Positions 1 to 6,455 are shown, numbered from the stretch's first letter. The stretch is DNA of 9,422 nucleotides from Candidatus Nitrosopumilus sp. (GCA_022758935.1 JAEMQG010000077.1:1-9422), one strand, 5' to 3'. The notes: generated by a model from the letters alone, not told the origin. Numbers and translations are program-made.

Positions 1-28
1 ACCTACCTTGTAGTGTACTAGTAGAGGA

Positions 29-502
29 TTACTTTCCTGTACTATAGATATTTTTCATGTCACCCTTCTTGTTGATGGTGCCAGAGTTGGTGATTGTGCC
101 AGAGTTGTTGTTGATGTGACCGGTTAAGTTATTGGTGATGCTGTAAAAGTTGCTAATTGTACCACTAGTGTTGGTGAGTGTACCAGAGTTAGTGATGGTG
201 CCGTTATTATTGCTAATGGTGCCCGCCACGTTGTGGATGGTTCCGCCGCTTGTGATGTTGATGGTTCCGTAATTGTTAATATTGTCAGAGTTGGAGACAA
301 GAGTAGATACTGTGACTGTAATTCCTGCTGGAATGATCTTGTCAACACCGATTCCAGGAACTGCTCCACCAACCCAAGTTGCACCAGTATCCCAGTCTCC
401 GCTTGTGGCAGCTGCAACTGTAACAGCATGTGCAACTGGAATGGCAAATACAGATAACGTAAAAATCAAAGCAAACACAGAAAGATAAACAACGTGTTTC
501 AA
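29..502 (-). CDS. Secreted G8-like protein with GTI-N-S repeats, short
   Basis: The 157-residue product looks exported. Residues 1-26 form a signal peptide with a basic start, a hydrophobic core and an AHA cleavage site. Residues 33-65 (SGDWDTGATW, then VPG, then IPAGITVTV) resemble the G8-like strand at the front of large archaeal and bacterial surface proteins. From about residue 79 to 146 short units of 6-8 residues of the form GTI-x-N-(S/N) repeat, as expected for a small beta-solenoid. At DNA level part of this is an 18-base repeat (copies of GTGCCAGAGTTG at 78-89 and 96-107). The start is a TTG at 500-502. It is supported by the strong TATA box centred about 26 bases upstream, which would give a leaderless mRNA. 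The repeat pattern breaks at residue 144 and the protein ends soon after in KKGDMKNIYSTGK, so the gene may be shortened. A cell-surface role is inferred; substrate unknown. Confidence 0.75.
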   Translation of the reverse strand: MKHVVYLSVFALIFTLSVFAIPVAHAVTVAAATSGDWDTGATWVGGAVPGIGVDKIIPAGITVTVSTLVSNSDNINNYGTINITSGGTIHNVAGTISNNNGTITNSGTLTNTSGTISNFYSITNNLTGHINNNSGTITNSGTINKKGDMKNIYSTGK

Positions 503-524
503 CAGATTTTATTATTAATTGTTG

Positions 525-532
525 TATATATA
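525..532 (-). promoter_or_regulatory. TATA box of the G8-like surface protein gene
   Basis: TATATATA on both strands, preceded by C on the minus strand. Its centre lies about 26 bases before the TTG start at 502, the usual distance from archaeal box A to the transcription start, so the mRNA should begin at or next to the start codon. Confidence 0.65.
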
Positions 533-624
533 GATGATCTGTGTAACATTTTAAAAAGAACCCAATTCTTGTTAAAAATTTCACATATTTTCAATTAGTC
601 CATAGAATGTATCATACCCAAATG

Positions 625-654
625 ATTTGTTTGACAAAATATTGTCAGACAAAT
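625..654. repeat. 30-base imperfect palindrome / hairpin
   Basis: Arms 625-637 and 642-654 pair over 13 positions (ATTTGTTTGACAA against TTGTCAGACAAAT) with a single T-G pair at 631/648 and a 4-base loop. It could be an operator for a dimeric regulator, an RNA hairpin, or an end of a lost mobile element. It lies about 100 bases upstream of the surface-protein promoter, on the far side from the gene. Confidence 0.6.
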
Positions 655-791
655 ATTAAACATCAAAGAAAAACTCTTGAAAACCGTAAAAATCAGGAAC
701 AAAACAATAAGGTCAGAAAAATTACAGTTGATGTAAGGTGTAAACTCTTCACTCAATTCCAATTAATTTTGAACCCAGGATATCAAAGTAG

Positions 792-1055
792 GTAAGAGTT
801 TGTCTACAGTTAAAAAAGACCTTTGTGAAACATGGTAAAGCACAAAGTTGTTTTCCCAACTTGGCTCAGAAGAGACATCGGGATAATGCAGTGATTCAGC
901 GATACTGTCCAAAAACAAAGGGAAACTGACAAGATATGAAAAAAGAAGGGAAAAACCATTTGGACAAATCAGATAATGATATCAAAAAGGCAGATTTCTT
1001 TAAAACTTTTCAGGAATATAATACACCATACTATTTCAAGCAACAAGATAGTTAA
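792..1055 (+). pseudogene. Possible decayed reading frame, unknown family
   Basis: Frame 3 is open from 792 to 926, meets one TGA at 927-929, and continues open to TAA at 1053-1055: about 86 sense codons with a single stop, which is long for such AT-rich DNA. The first part encodes a basic, Cys-containing stretch (for example KRHRDNAVIQRYCPK). The second part has an ATG at 936 giving a 39-residue peptide beginning MKKEGKNHLDK. An adjacent open frame at 607-795 in another phase could be the upstream part if a frameshift near 790 is assumed. I do not recognise the family. It may equally be chance. Confidence 0.2.
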
Positions 1056-1277
1056 TTTTGCATGAATCATTTTTTCCCAAAATAAATTTATGTCGATTTA
1101 ATTTCTCCTTATTTTTGTCAATTCCAGATAGAGAAGAGTATAACATTAGGTTTGCACTTTTACAAGCAAATCTGTACAAAATAATCAAGGCAGGATCATG
1201 TTAAAATTCACCAACAAATTTCAAGAAACATTGACAAAGATTTCACATATTGGGATTAGATCAGAACAGATATCAAA

Positions 1278-1865
1278 GTGTCAAATATTTCACATTTGGA
1301 GGAATCAATAATTTTGAAATTTGCTAGATTTAAAATTCAACTGGTTTTATTTTTTGTCTTTATGGGTTTGTTTTCATTATCTTTTCAGATTGGAGCAATG
1401 TCCAAAGTAAGCTATGAAGAGGCAAATGCTTTTGCAGATGGATTTCAATCAATTATGGATGAGACAGACGGTATTGGAATTTTTGTAAATAATTTTCTTG
1501 CCACATTACCAATGTTTGTCCCAGGTTTTGGAATAGTGTGGGGACTATACACTGCATGGTCTACGGGTTTTGGTTTTGCAGCAATTATATCTACAATGCC
1601 GGGATTATCTGAAATTCAGCCACTTTCAATTTTATTCTTGTCCCCATTTGGAGTAATGGAATTAATTGCATATTCCATTGCATTGTCTTGTAGCTTTTAC
1701 TTTATCTATACAATAATTAATAAAGTAAAATCAAAATCTCCAATAAAATCCGCATTAAAATCACAAATCAAACCAAGTCTCATTCAGATTGGAATCGCAT
1801 TGGCGCTATTGCTAGCGGCGGGATTTTTGGAAGACTATATCATAAAATCAGTCCAGGCATTGTGA
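1278..1865 (+). CDS. SpoIIM/DUF95-family integral membrane protein
   Basis: The 195-residue protein has four or five hydrophobic segments (about 20-40, 67-92, 114-147 and 168-184). It shows the SpoIIM/DUF95 pattern: FVNNFLATLPMFVPGFGIVWG at 69-89, and PFGVMEL at 123-129, which corresponds to the family's P-H-G-x-x-E-L motif with Phe in place of His. In Bacillus, SpoIIM takes part in engulfment during sporulation. Archaeal homologues have no established role and are often linked to membrane remodelling or transport, so the function here is unknown. The start is GTG at 1278; no ATG gives the full first helix. A TATA-like CACATATTGG at 1245-1254 lies about 30 bases upstream and fits a near-leaderless mRNA. 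It stands alone, with long gaps on both sides. Confidence 0.75.
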   Translation: MSNISHLEESIILKFARFKIQLVLFFVFMGLFSLSFQIGAMSKVSYEEANAFADGFQSIMDETDGIGIFVNNFLATLPMFVPGFGIVWGLYTAWSTGFGFAAIISTMPGLSEIQPLSILFLSPFGVMELIAYSIALSCSFYFIYTIINKVKSKSPIKSALKSQIKPSLIQIGIALALLLAAGFLEDYIIKSVQAL

Positions 1866-2112
1866 TTTTAATAATTTCTGGAATAAATGAAAAATAGAAT
1901 ACAGATTACTTTTCACTATAAACAATTAATGTTTGAAAAATAGAAAAGAATTCCACACGACAAAATATAGATCATTATTTGATAGCCATATGATAAGCCA
2001 GTCTGGAAGCAATCAAATCTTTACACCACTGAATCAATTGGCTCATTATCATTAATGTATGTAAGATGCATATAGAGAACTTCGATCCTAAAATTGACCT
2101 TATAACTTTGTA

Positions 2113-2120
2113 CTTATATG
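2113..2120 (+). promoter_or_regulatory. TATA box of the small ORF/permease operon
   Basis: CTTATATG, centred about 26 bases before the ATG at 2143. This predicts a leaderless transcript starting at the 31-codon ORF rather than at the permease start at 2235. No comparable TATA element lies 26 bases before 2235. Confidence 0.55.
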
Positions 2121-2142
2121 TCAGTTTACAAATCCCCAATTA

Positions 2143-2238
2143 ATGGCATGTCAAGGTATGGCACGTTCTTGTTTTTTTGATTATGCCAATAAAGATTCAG
2201 AGTACACGATATTTTTGATGAGTGTGAACAAGCAATGA
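2143..2238 (+). CDS. 31-residue small ORF coupled to the permease (leader peptide?)
   Basis: The ORF runs from ATG at 2143 to TGA at 2236-2238 and encodes a 31-residue peptide starting MACQGMARSCFFDYANK and ending MSVNKQ. Its stop overlaps the permease start as ATGA (2235-2238), the classic arrangement for translational coupling. A TATA box at 2113-2120 places the transcription start at this ATG, so the ORF would be the first one read on the mRNA. It may be a regulatory leader peptide or a true microprotein. The two Cys residues (3 and 10) do not form a recognised motif. No homology could be tested, so whether the peptide itself matters is open. Confidence 0.5.
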   Translation: MACQGMARSCFFDYANKDSEYTIFLMSVNKQ

Positions 2239-3623
2239 GTAGCTCCGTACAAGAAATAAAGCAGGAATTTCTTAAAAGCAAAATAGGTATTGCAGGTATT
2301 GCTATTTTACTTGCTTTAATCATCGTATCAATTATCACAGTTGTTGTAATTCCAGTTGAAATTTTTAAAGGGTGGAATAATCCAGACAGTTGGATTTCAT
2401 ACCCCAGAGTAGCTCAGCCAAGTTGGATTAATTTATTTTCAAGTGAAAAAATTCCAGAACATCAAATTCTAAATGCGCCGCACGTTAACTATGATACCTC
2501 CGGAAATATCACACTTGTCTCTCATCAGTTTGGGGTTAATTTTGAATACGACGATTTCCCTAGTGATTTCATTTATGGATTTTCTGCAAAATATTCAGGA
2601 GCACCACTATTGCAAATCTCAGTAATACGCCCAGACGGGATTGAATTAAAATTAATGTCAAATTCATTGCCATATTCAAGTTCCAATTCAATTCATAGTG
2701 AAAAAATATTTTCTACAGAAGAGTCAATTAAAAAAAATCTCCTACTACAATCAAGTAATTTTTTATTTTCATTAAACAAGATATCTCCTGAAGAAATAAT
2801 CTTTTCAAAAACTACCACTCATCAGCCATTAAAGGGAAATAATGTCTTTTTGGTTAAACTGTACGGCGTGCAACCAGAAATTCCAGACAATCAAATTTTA
2901 AAAAATCAGATCACAGATTCCAAATTAATTATTGGAGGTAAAATTTTTGGGATTATGGGAACAGACGAGTTGAGAAGAGATTTGGCAGTAGGCTTACTGT
3001 GGGGAACTCCTTTGGCCCTGTTCATAGGGTTGGTGGTAGCAATAGCATCCGTAGTAATTGGTTTGTTTTATGGAGCATATGCAGGATACAGGGGTAAAAA
3101 GACAGACGAGACAATGATGCGATTCAACGATGTCATTTATGCCCTTCCTGCACTGCCGTTTTTGATAATTTTATCAGTCACACTAAGTAATAGTATTTTT
3201 GTGATGGTTGGATTTTTGACAATATTTGGTTGGGTTGGAGTAGCAAAAGTTGCAAGAAGCATGGCATTGCAAATCAAAACAAGAAGATATGTAGAGGCCG
3301 CAACTATGATGGGTCAAAAAGATTCAAAGATCGTACTACGGCATATTTTGCCACAGCTGCTACCGTATGCTTTTGCCAGTATTGCCATATCAGTGCCAGC
3401 TGCCATTACAACAGAGGCAGGACTTAGTTTCTTAGGATTGGGTGATCCATCATTTCCAACATGGGGTCAAATTTTACATGATGCCAATATTTATGGTGCA
3501 GCTGCCAGAGGGCTGTGGTGGTGGATAATCCCCCCAGGTGTAATGATAGCAATCACTGGACTTGCTTTTGTGTTCATAGGAAATGCGCTAGATGCCATTG
3601 TAAATCCAAGGCTCAAAAGATAG
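2235..3623 (+). CDS. OppC/DppC-type ABC transporter permease with large external insert
   Basis: This 462-residue protein is an inner subunit of a peptide/nickel-type ABC importer. Residues 17-41 form the first helix. Residues about 42-235 are a polar extracytoplasmic stretch. FGIMGTDELRRD then precedes the permease core with about five helices (from about 250 to the C-terminus). The EAA loop, which docks on the ATPase, is complete: E354-A-A, G360, I371-L-P373. Bacterial OppC proteins are near 300 residues, so this one has roughly 150 extra residues between helices 1 and 2. The ATG start at 2235 overlaps the stop of the upstream small ORF. No OppB partner, ATPase or binding protein is in the window, so the rest of the transporter must be encoded elsewhere. 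The substrate cannot be read from the permease. Confidence 0.9.
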   Translation: MSSSVQEIKQEFLKSKIGIAGIAILLALIIVSIITVVVIPVEIFKGWNNPDSWISYPRVAQPSWINLFSSEKIPEHQILNAPHVNYDTSGNITLVSHQFGVNFEYDDFPSDFIYGFSAKYSGAPLLQISVIRPDGIELKLMSNSLPYSSSNSIHSEKIFSTEESIKKNLLLQSSNFLFSLNKISPEEIIFSKTTTHQPLKGNNVFLVKLYGVQPEIPDNQILKNQITDSKLIIGGKIFGIMGTDELRRDLAVGLLWGTPLALFIGLVVAIASVVIGLFYGAYAGYRGKKTDETMMRFNDVIYALPALPFLIILSVTLSNSIFVMVGFLTIFGWVGVAKVARSMALQIKTRRYVEAATMMGQKDSKIVLRHILPQLLPYAFASIAISVPAAITTEAGLSFLGLGDPSFPTWGQILHDANIYGAAARGLWWWIIPPGVMIAITGLAFVFIGNALDAIVNPRLKR

Positions 3624-3938
3624 CTAGTTTTCAAAATCAAATTTTCTAATTATATCCAATGAGGCATCATTGAGTTTAATGGTATAAGTTGCCGCATTTG
3701 GATCCTTTGATTCAGATAGCAAGTCAGTGAATTTTGTTTTTTCTTGTTCGGTAGCTCCTGCCTCATGGGCACATAATGAAAATACTTTGAGATTCAAGTT
3801 ATTTTTTAGCAAATAAGAAATAAATTTTTTATAGCCTTCCGTATTTGACCACACAGTGTTTTTTTCAGAGCATGCGGCAATCCAGACATCAATTGAGTTG
3901 TGAAAGATTACTTTTTTCCTAATTTCATCCAATGACAT
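3624..3938 (-). CDS. Hypothetical 104-residue cytosolic protein
   Basis: I do not recognise this family. The protein has no signal peptide or membrane segment. It has amphipathic helices (about 2-12 and 33-46), a strand-like segment with Cys (KVFSLCAHEAG, 51-61) and a C-terminal strand-helix (TYTIKLNDASLDIIRKF). The pattern is compatible with a small alpha/beta domain. ATG at 3938 starts 7 bases after the stop of the zinc-ribbon gene (3946), so the two probably share a transcript. Its stop codon directly abuts that of the permease: the palindrome TAGCTA at 3621-3626 carries a stop for each strand. Confidence 0.7.
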   Translation of the reverse strand: MSLDEIRKKVIFHNSIDVWIAACSEKNTVWSNTEGYKKFISYLLKNNLNLKVFSLCAHEAGATEQEKTKFTDLLSESKDPNAATYTIKLNDASLDIIRKFDFEN

Positions 3939-3945
3939 GTTTTAT

Positions 3946-4257
3946 CTAAAAATCAGCTCTCTGGGTTTTAGAACCACATCTCGGACACGTACCGCCTTTA
4001 TGCTTGTGATTACACACAAGACAAACATAGTGTATTCCAGTACCGCCAGAATTCATGCCAAAGAAACCACCACCGCTTCCAGAGTCGCCATATCCGCGCA
4101 TCTTACTCATGTAGCGTTTTCGCAGCAACATTGGAAATGCGATAAAGATCACCAAAGCTGCCCCCAATCCCCATGGAAATGGTAGTAGTAGTTGCAAGCC
4201 AATGCTGATTGCCAATGAGGCAAACAGAAATATCAAATAAGTCTTATAACTAAACAA
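3946..4257 (-). CDS. Membrane-anchored zinc-ribbon protein
   Basis: The 103-residue protein has two N-terminal helices (about 5-26 and 28-46), a basic cap (RKRYMSKMR), a flexible Gly/Ser-rich linker (55-74) and a C-terminal zinc ribbon, C79-x2-C82-x8-C91-x2-C94. By the positive-inside rule the ribbon faces the cytoplasm. Such proteins usually act as small adaptors, and no partner can be named from sequence. The start is TTG at 4255-4257, chosen because a clear TATA box lies 28 bases upstream and the hydrophobic helix begins at once. It follows the JAMM protease gene by 70 bases but has its own promoter, and it leads into the 104-residue gene. Confidence 0.8.
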   Translation of the reverse strand: MFSYKTYLIFLFASLAISIGLQLLLPFPWGLGAALVIFIAFPMLLRKRYMSKMRGYGDSGSGGGFFGMNSGGTGIHYVCLVCNHKHKGGTCPRCGSKTQRADF

Positions 4258-4281
4258 TACAGTGACTTTACACCCAAAATC

Positions 4282-4289
4282 CTTATAAA
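4282..4289 (-). promoter_or_regulatory. TATA box of the zinc-ribbon gene
   Basis: CTTTATAAGG on the minus strand (core TTTATAAG), centred 28 bases before the TTG at 4257. It lies in the 70-base gap after the JAMM gene and supports independent transcription of the two downstream genes. Confidence 0.65.
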
Positions 4290-4327
4290 GTTTTGGCAGT
4301 TTTTTAATTATTTCTAAATCAATTAAT

Positions 4328-4726
4328 CTAGATAATTGCCAGTTTTATTGAATCCCCATTACTATCCCATGCAAAAATATCATCGTCCCCATAGGGAGAT
4401 TGTACAATTAAAGATACCAACCCAAAGAAATTATGAAGATCAGTGACAGATGGATTTGCCGACCCACTTGGATGGGAATGGACAATACCCACATAGCTCA
4501 TATCAAAAGGTAAAAAGGAATGCGGGAATCCAGCATAGGAAGGCCCAGAATAATTAAACGGTGGAATTACTAGCCCTTCGATTAAAACATGCCCACGTTT
4601 TGATTTGCCTTTTAAAATAAGAATTCCTTCATTTGGATGTTTCATTTGGCAATAAGACAAGATACTATCAAGTACCTTTTTTTGTAAGGAAACCTGTCTC
4701 TCAAATTTCTCTGTTTTGAACAACAT
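4328..4726 (-). CDS. JAMM/MPN+ metalloprotease (Mov34/PAD-1 family)
   Basis: The 132-residue protein is a single MPN+ domain with a complete JAMM zinc site: E33 in NEGILILKG, then H83-S-H85, seven residues, S93, two residues, D96 (HSHPSGSANPSVTD). All catalytic and metal residues are present, so it should be an active zinc isopeptidase or peptidase. Known archaeal relatives (HvJAMM1 of Haloferax) cut ubiquitin-like SAMP modifiers from proteins, and other family members cleave sulfur-carrier proteins. No ubiquitin-like protein is encoded nearby, so the substrate is inferred only by family. ATG at 4726 is supported by a TATA-like element about 29 bases upstream. It heads the minus-strand group with the zinc-ribbon and 104-residue genes, and is divergent from the 59-residue gene. 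Confidence 0.9.
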   Translation of the reverse strand: MLFKTEKFERQVSLQKKVLDSILSYCQMKHPNEGILILKGKSKRGHVLIEGLVIPPFNYSGPSYAGFPHSFLPFDMSYVGIVHSHPSGSANPSVTDLHNFFGLVSLIVQSPYGDDDIFAWDSNGDSIKLAII

Positions 4727-4750
4727 GCCAGATATGTAAGGTTAGAAGTA

Positions 4751-4760
4751 AATAAATTTA
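4751..4760 (-). promoter_or_regulatory. Likely TATA box of the JAMM gene
   Basis: TAAATTTATT on the minus strand, centred about 29 bases before the ATG at 4726. It is less canonical than the other boxes but is the best candidate in the divergent spacer. Confidence 0.4.
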
Positions 4761-4808
4761 GATTCTAATTTCCTTTGTGTTATATCGGACTCGGAAATTC
4801 TTTCTATT

Positions 4809-4831
4809 TGTGTCTGTCCATTCTAGACACA
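4809..4831. promoter_or_regulatory. Inverted repeat in the divergent JAMM/59-residue promoter region
   Basis: Perfect 7-base arms TGTGTCT (4809-4815) and AGACACA (4825-4831) are separated by 9 bases. The repeat sits between two divergent genes and ends about 9 bases before the TATA-like CATATTTCT (4839-4847) of the plus-strand gene, a position suited to a dimeric transcription factor. The arms are richer in G and C than the surrounding DNA. Confidence 0.45.
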
Positions 4832-4865
4832 CACCAGTTCATATTTCTAAAAGATAATTTGACTT

Positions 4866-5045
4866 ATGACAACTACAGACTCTATGATGCCTCCTAACAA
4901 AACTAAGAGTGAGGAATTACAAAGTTTTGCGGCACAAAAACCCGTGGATTGTTTTACGGCATCTGAGATGTATGTCAGACAAATTCTTGCAAGAATACGA
5001 GAAGACAAAGATAGTGAACCAAATGATGAAACCTATCTTTTCTAG
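4866..5045 (+). CDS. Hypothetical 59-residue soluble protein
   Basis: The ORF runs from ATG at 4866 to TAG at 5043-5045 and encodes a protein beginning MTTTDSMMPPNKTKSEELQ and ending EPNDETYLF. The first part is polar and probably disordered. Residues about 33-48 (ASEMYVRQILARIRED) form a likely amphipathic helix, followed by an acidic tail. There is no export signal and no C-terminal Gly-Gly, so it is not an obvious SAMP-type modifier for the neighbouring JAMM protease. A TATA-like element about 23 bases upstream, the inverted repeat before it and a terminator-like palindrome after it make this a self-contained transcription unit. The family is unknown to me. Confidence 0.65.
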   Translation: MTTTDSMMPPNKTKSEELQSFAAQKPVDCFTASEMYVRQILARIREDKDSEPNDETYLF

Positions 5046-5069
5046 TAGAATATTCTAACCCTTTTTTTT
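5046..5069 (+). terminator. Palindrome plus T8 after the 59-residue gene
   Basis: The perfect 12-base palindrome TAGAATATTCTA (5046-5057) follows the stop codon directly and is followed after four bases by eight T residues (5062-5069). Archaeal termination relies mainly on the T-run. The palindrome is too compact for a stable RNA hairpin and may be incidental. Confidence 0.5.
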
Positions 5070-5140
5070 ATTTTCCAGACTATTCTCATAACTATAACAT
5101 GTTACGTATATAGAGTTAATTTCTAAAAGATGATTTTGAA

Positions 5141-6412
5141 TTAATAAACAATAGTGTATTCAGTATTGGAAAATGTTTGAAGTTTTACTTCAATTTCAGA
5201 GATTAATTTTGGCACGAGTAAATGATCTGCATTGATTTCATCTTCAATTGCTCTGATTTTTGATTTAGAATTATCTTTATCATATAGTGCAGTATTCAAA
5301 TCTCTTGTGTGCAGGGATAATTTGTCTGATTCAAGGGCATTAATTTGATCTTGAATGTGTTGTCTTTGTTGAATAAAGTCATCAACTTGCCGGATAAATC
5401 CATCCAGTGCCTCCTCGGTTTCTGTAATTTGATAAGATGATTTTTCAAAATCCTTGACAGAGATAGAGCCTGAGGAAATTCCTTTTCGGATGTTTTCTAA
5501 AATTGTAATGATCGAGTCTTTATTCTTTAAAAGTAAGACATCAAAAGGATCTTTGATTAATTTATACAGTAATTTTTTTTGCTCTTTATCTGATGAAATA
5601 TACTCGTAACGACTAAGGGGTCGAGAAATTTTTGTGAACTGTGAATCAATTTCATTTTTTATTTGATTTTTTTTGTGATCAAATGTATTCAAAGTTTGCT
5701 TCAAATTTAAATATTGTACATAATTATCCGAGGCCTTTATTTTTTTAATCAGGTCTTCAATTGATGCTATTTTCTGATCAAGGGAATCAATGAAACTGTG
5801 AATTTCGGCAATTTTCTGTTGTTTCTTTTTAAGATTGATTTTTAAGTCATCAATTTCCTTCAAGGATTCAAAAATTTCCCCGTGTGCTGATTTTGTTTGA
5901 TCATGGATTTTTAACAGTTTCTGGATTTCAGTATGATTAGAATTCATTTGGATAAGAATTTCTTTTAGCTTTTCAGCGTATTTTTTGGCAAAAATGTGTA
6001 TTACTCTTGTTTGTCGTCCTAGAACATCGCCGATTTTTTTTAACATTTGATGCAACACTAAATTTAGATTTTCAGCGTCATCATATGACGCAATATCTGG
6101 CAAAGAAGTTGCATCCTTTTTTATCATATCAATTACTTGTTGTTTACCCCTCACTACAATAATTCTAAGATGTTTATCGATGTCATCGACTTGGAGATCA
6201 TCTTTCTCCAGAGTGTTTCCAATCATTACTAGTTCTTTGATAAGTGGTTCAGTGTTATTCCTAAGTAATTTTATCTCAGACAGAGTTTGCGATGTTCTTA
6301 ATTCAAGTGTTTGTTGAATAATTTTTGATATATCTTGCAAGTGAATCTGTTTTTGAAGATTGGATTTCTCAGAATCTGGCTCTTCTTTTTTTTTACCCCA
6401 TCCAAAGACCAT
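5141..6412 (-). CDS. Coiled-coil protein of unknown function, 423 residues
   Basis: After a short hydrophobic/basic start (MVFGWGKKKEEP) the protein is almost wholly helical and charged, with long stretches of coiled-coil character (about 120-280 and 320-400) rich in Lys, Glu, Gln, Ile and Leu. There is no Walker A motif, no membrane helix and no Cys. It resembles the helical arms of SMC/SbcC-type proteins in composition only, and such genes are often mislabelled SbcC; lacking ATPase halves, it is not one. A scaffold or membrane-tethered filament role is a guess. ATG at 6412 lies 27 bases from a TATA box, so the mRNA should be leaderless. It is divergent from the SRPBCC gene and convergent with the 59-residue gene. 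Confidence 0.8.
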   Translation of the reverse strand: MVFGWGKKKEEPDSEKSNLQKQIHLQDISKIIQQTLELRTSQTLSEIKLLRNNTEPLIKELVMIGNTLEKDDLQVDDIDKHLRIIVVRGKQQVIDMIKKDATSLPDIASYDDAENLNLVLHQMLKKIGDVLGRQTRVIHIFAKKYAEKLKEILIQMNSNHTEIQKLLKIHDQTKSAHGEIFESLKEIDDLKINLKKKQQKIAEIHSFIDSLDQKIASIEDLIKKIKASDNYVQYLNLKQTLNTFDHKKNQIKNEIDSQFTKISRPLSRYEYISSDKEQKKLLYKLIKDPFDVLLLKNKDSIITILENIRKGISSGSISVKDFEKSSYQITETEEALDGFIRQVDDFIQQRQHIQDQINALESDKLSLHTRDLNTALYDKDNSKSKIRAIEDEINADHLLVPKLISEIEVKLQTFSNTEYTIVY

Positions 6413-6434
6413 TCATTATTGCTGGATTCTGGAG

Positions 6435-6443
6435 ATTAAATAT
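6435..6443 (-). promoter_or_regulatory. TATA box of the coiled-coil gene
   Basis: ATATTTAAT on the minus strand, centred 27 bases before the ATG at 6412. Confidence 0.55.
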
Positions 6444-6455
6444 GTTAGAGAAAAG

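Larger units (their letters stand above)
503..1277. other. 775-base stretch without a convincing gene
   Basis: The left end carries the promoter of the surface-protein gene. The rest has only short open frames without good start signals, a 13-pair imperfect palindrome at 625-654, a small hairpin at 845-862 (AAGTTG/CAACTT) and a second at 1148-1173 (AGGTTTGC/GCAAATCT, one G-T pair). A frame that may be a decayed gene lies in 792-1055. No tRNA or known RNA gene was recognised. Confidence 0.5.

Noticed and set aside
124..584. Several open frames overlapping the G8-like gene on both strands (124-447, 233-457, 273-488, 342-584)
   Set aside because: They arise from the repetitive, stop-poor coding sequence of the minus-strand gene, have no promoters of their own and encode low-complexity Thr/Ser- or Cys-rich peptides unlike real proteins.
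607..795. 62-residue plus-strand ORF as an intact gene
   Set aside because: It spans the 13-pair palindrome, has no TATA element at a suitable distance and its composition is not protein-like. It is kept only as part of a possible decayed region.
1198..1311. 37-residue ORF overlapping the start of the SpoIIM-family gene
   Set aside because: It is out of frame with the gene, has no promoter and reads through the gene's own start; a chance frame is more likely.
1989..2054. 21-residue ORF and a bulged stem (1991-2051) in the gap before the permease operon
   Set aside because: The ORF is too short with no promoter, and the stem needs a 3-base bulge and a 34-base loop, which AT-rich DNA gives easily.
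2126..2338. Minus-strand ORF across the permease start
   Set aside because: It is antisense to the small ORF and the first permease helix, where a hydrophobic segment leaves the opposite strand open.
4866..5045. 59-residue protein as a ubiquitin-like (SAMP) substrate of the adjacent JAMM protease
   Set aside because: It lacks a C-terminal Gly-Gly and a beta-grasp pattern; its end is acidic and aromatic (NDETYLF).
5141..6412. Coiled-coil protein as SbcC or SMC
   Set aside because: No Walker A, signature or Walker B motif is present, and the length is well below that of either family.
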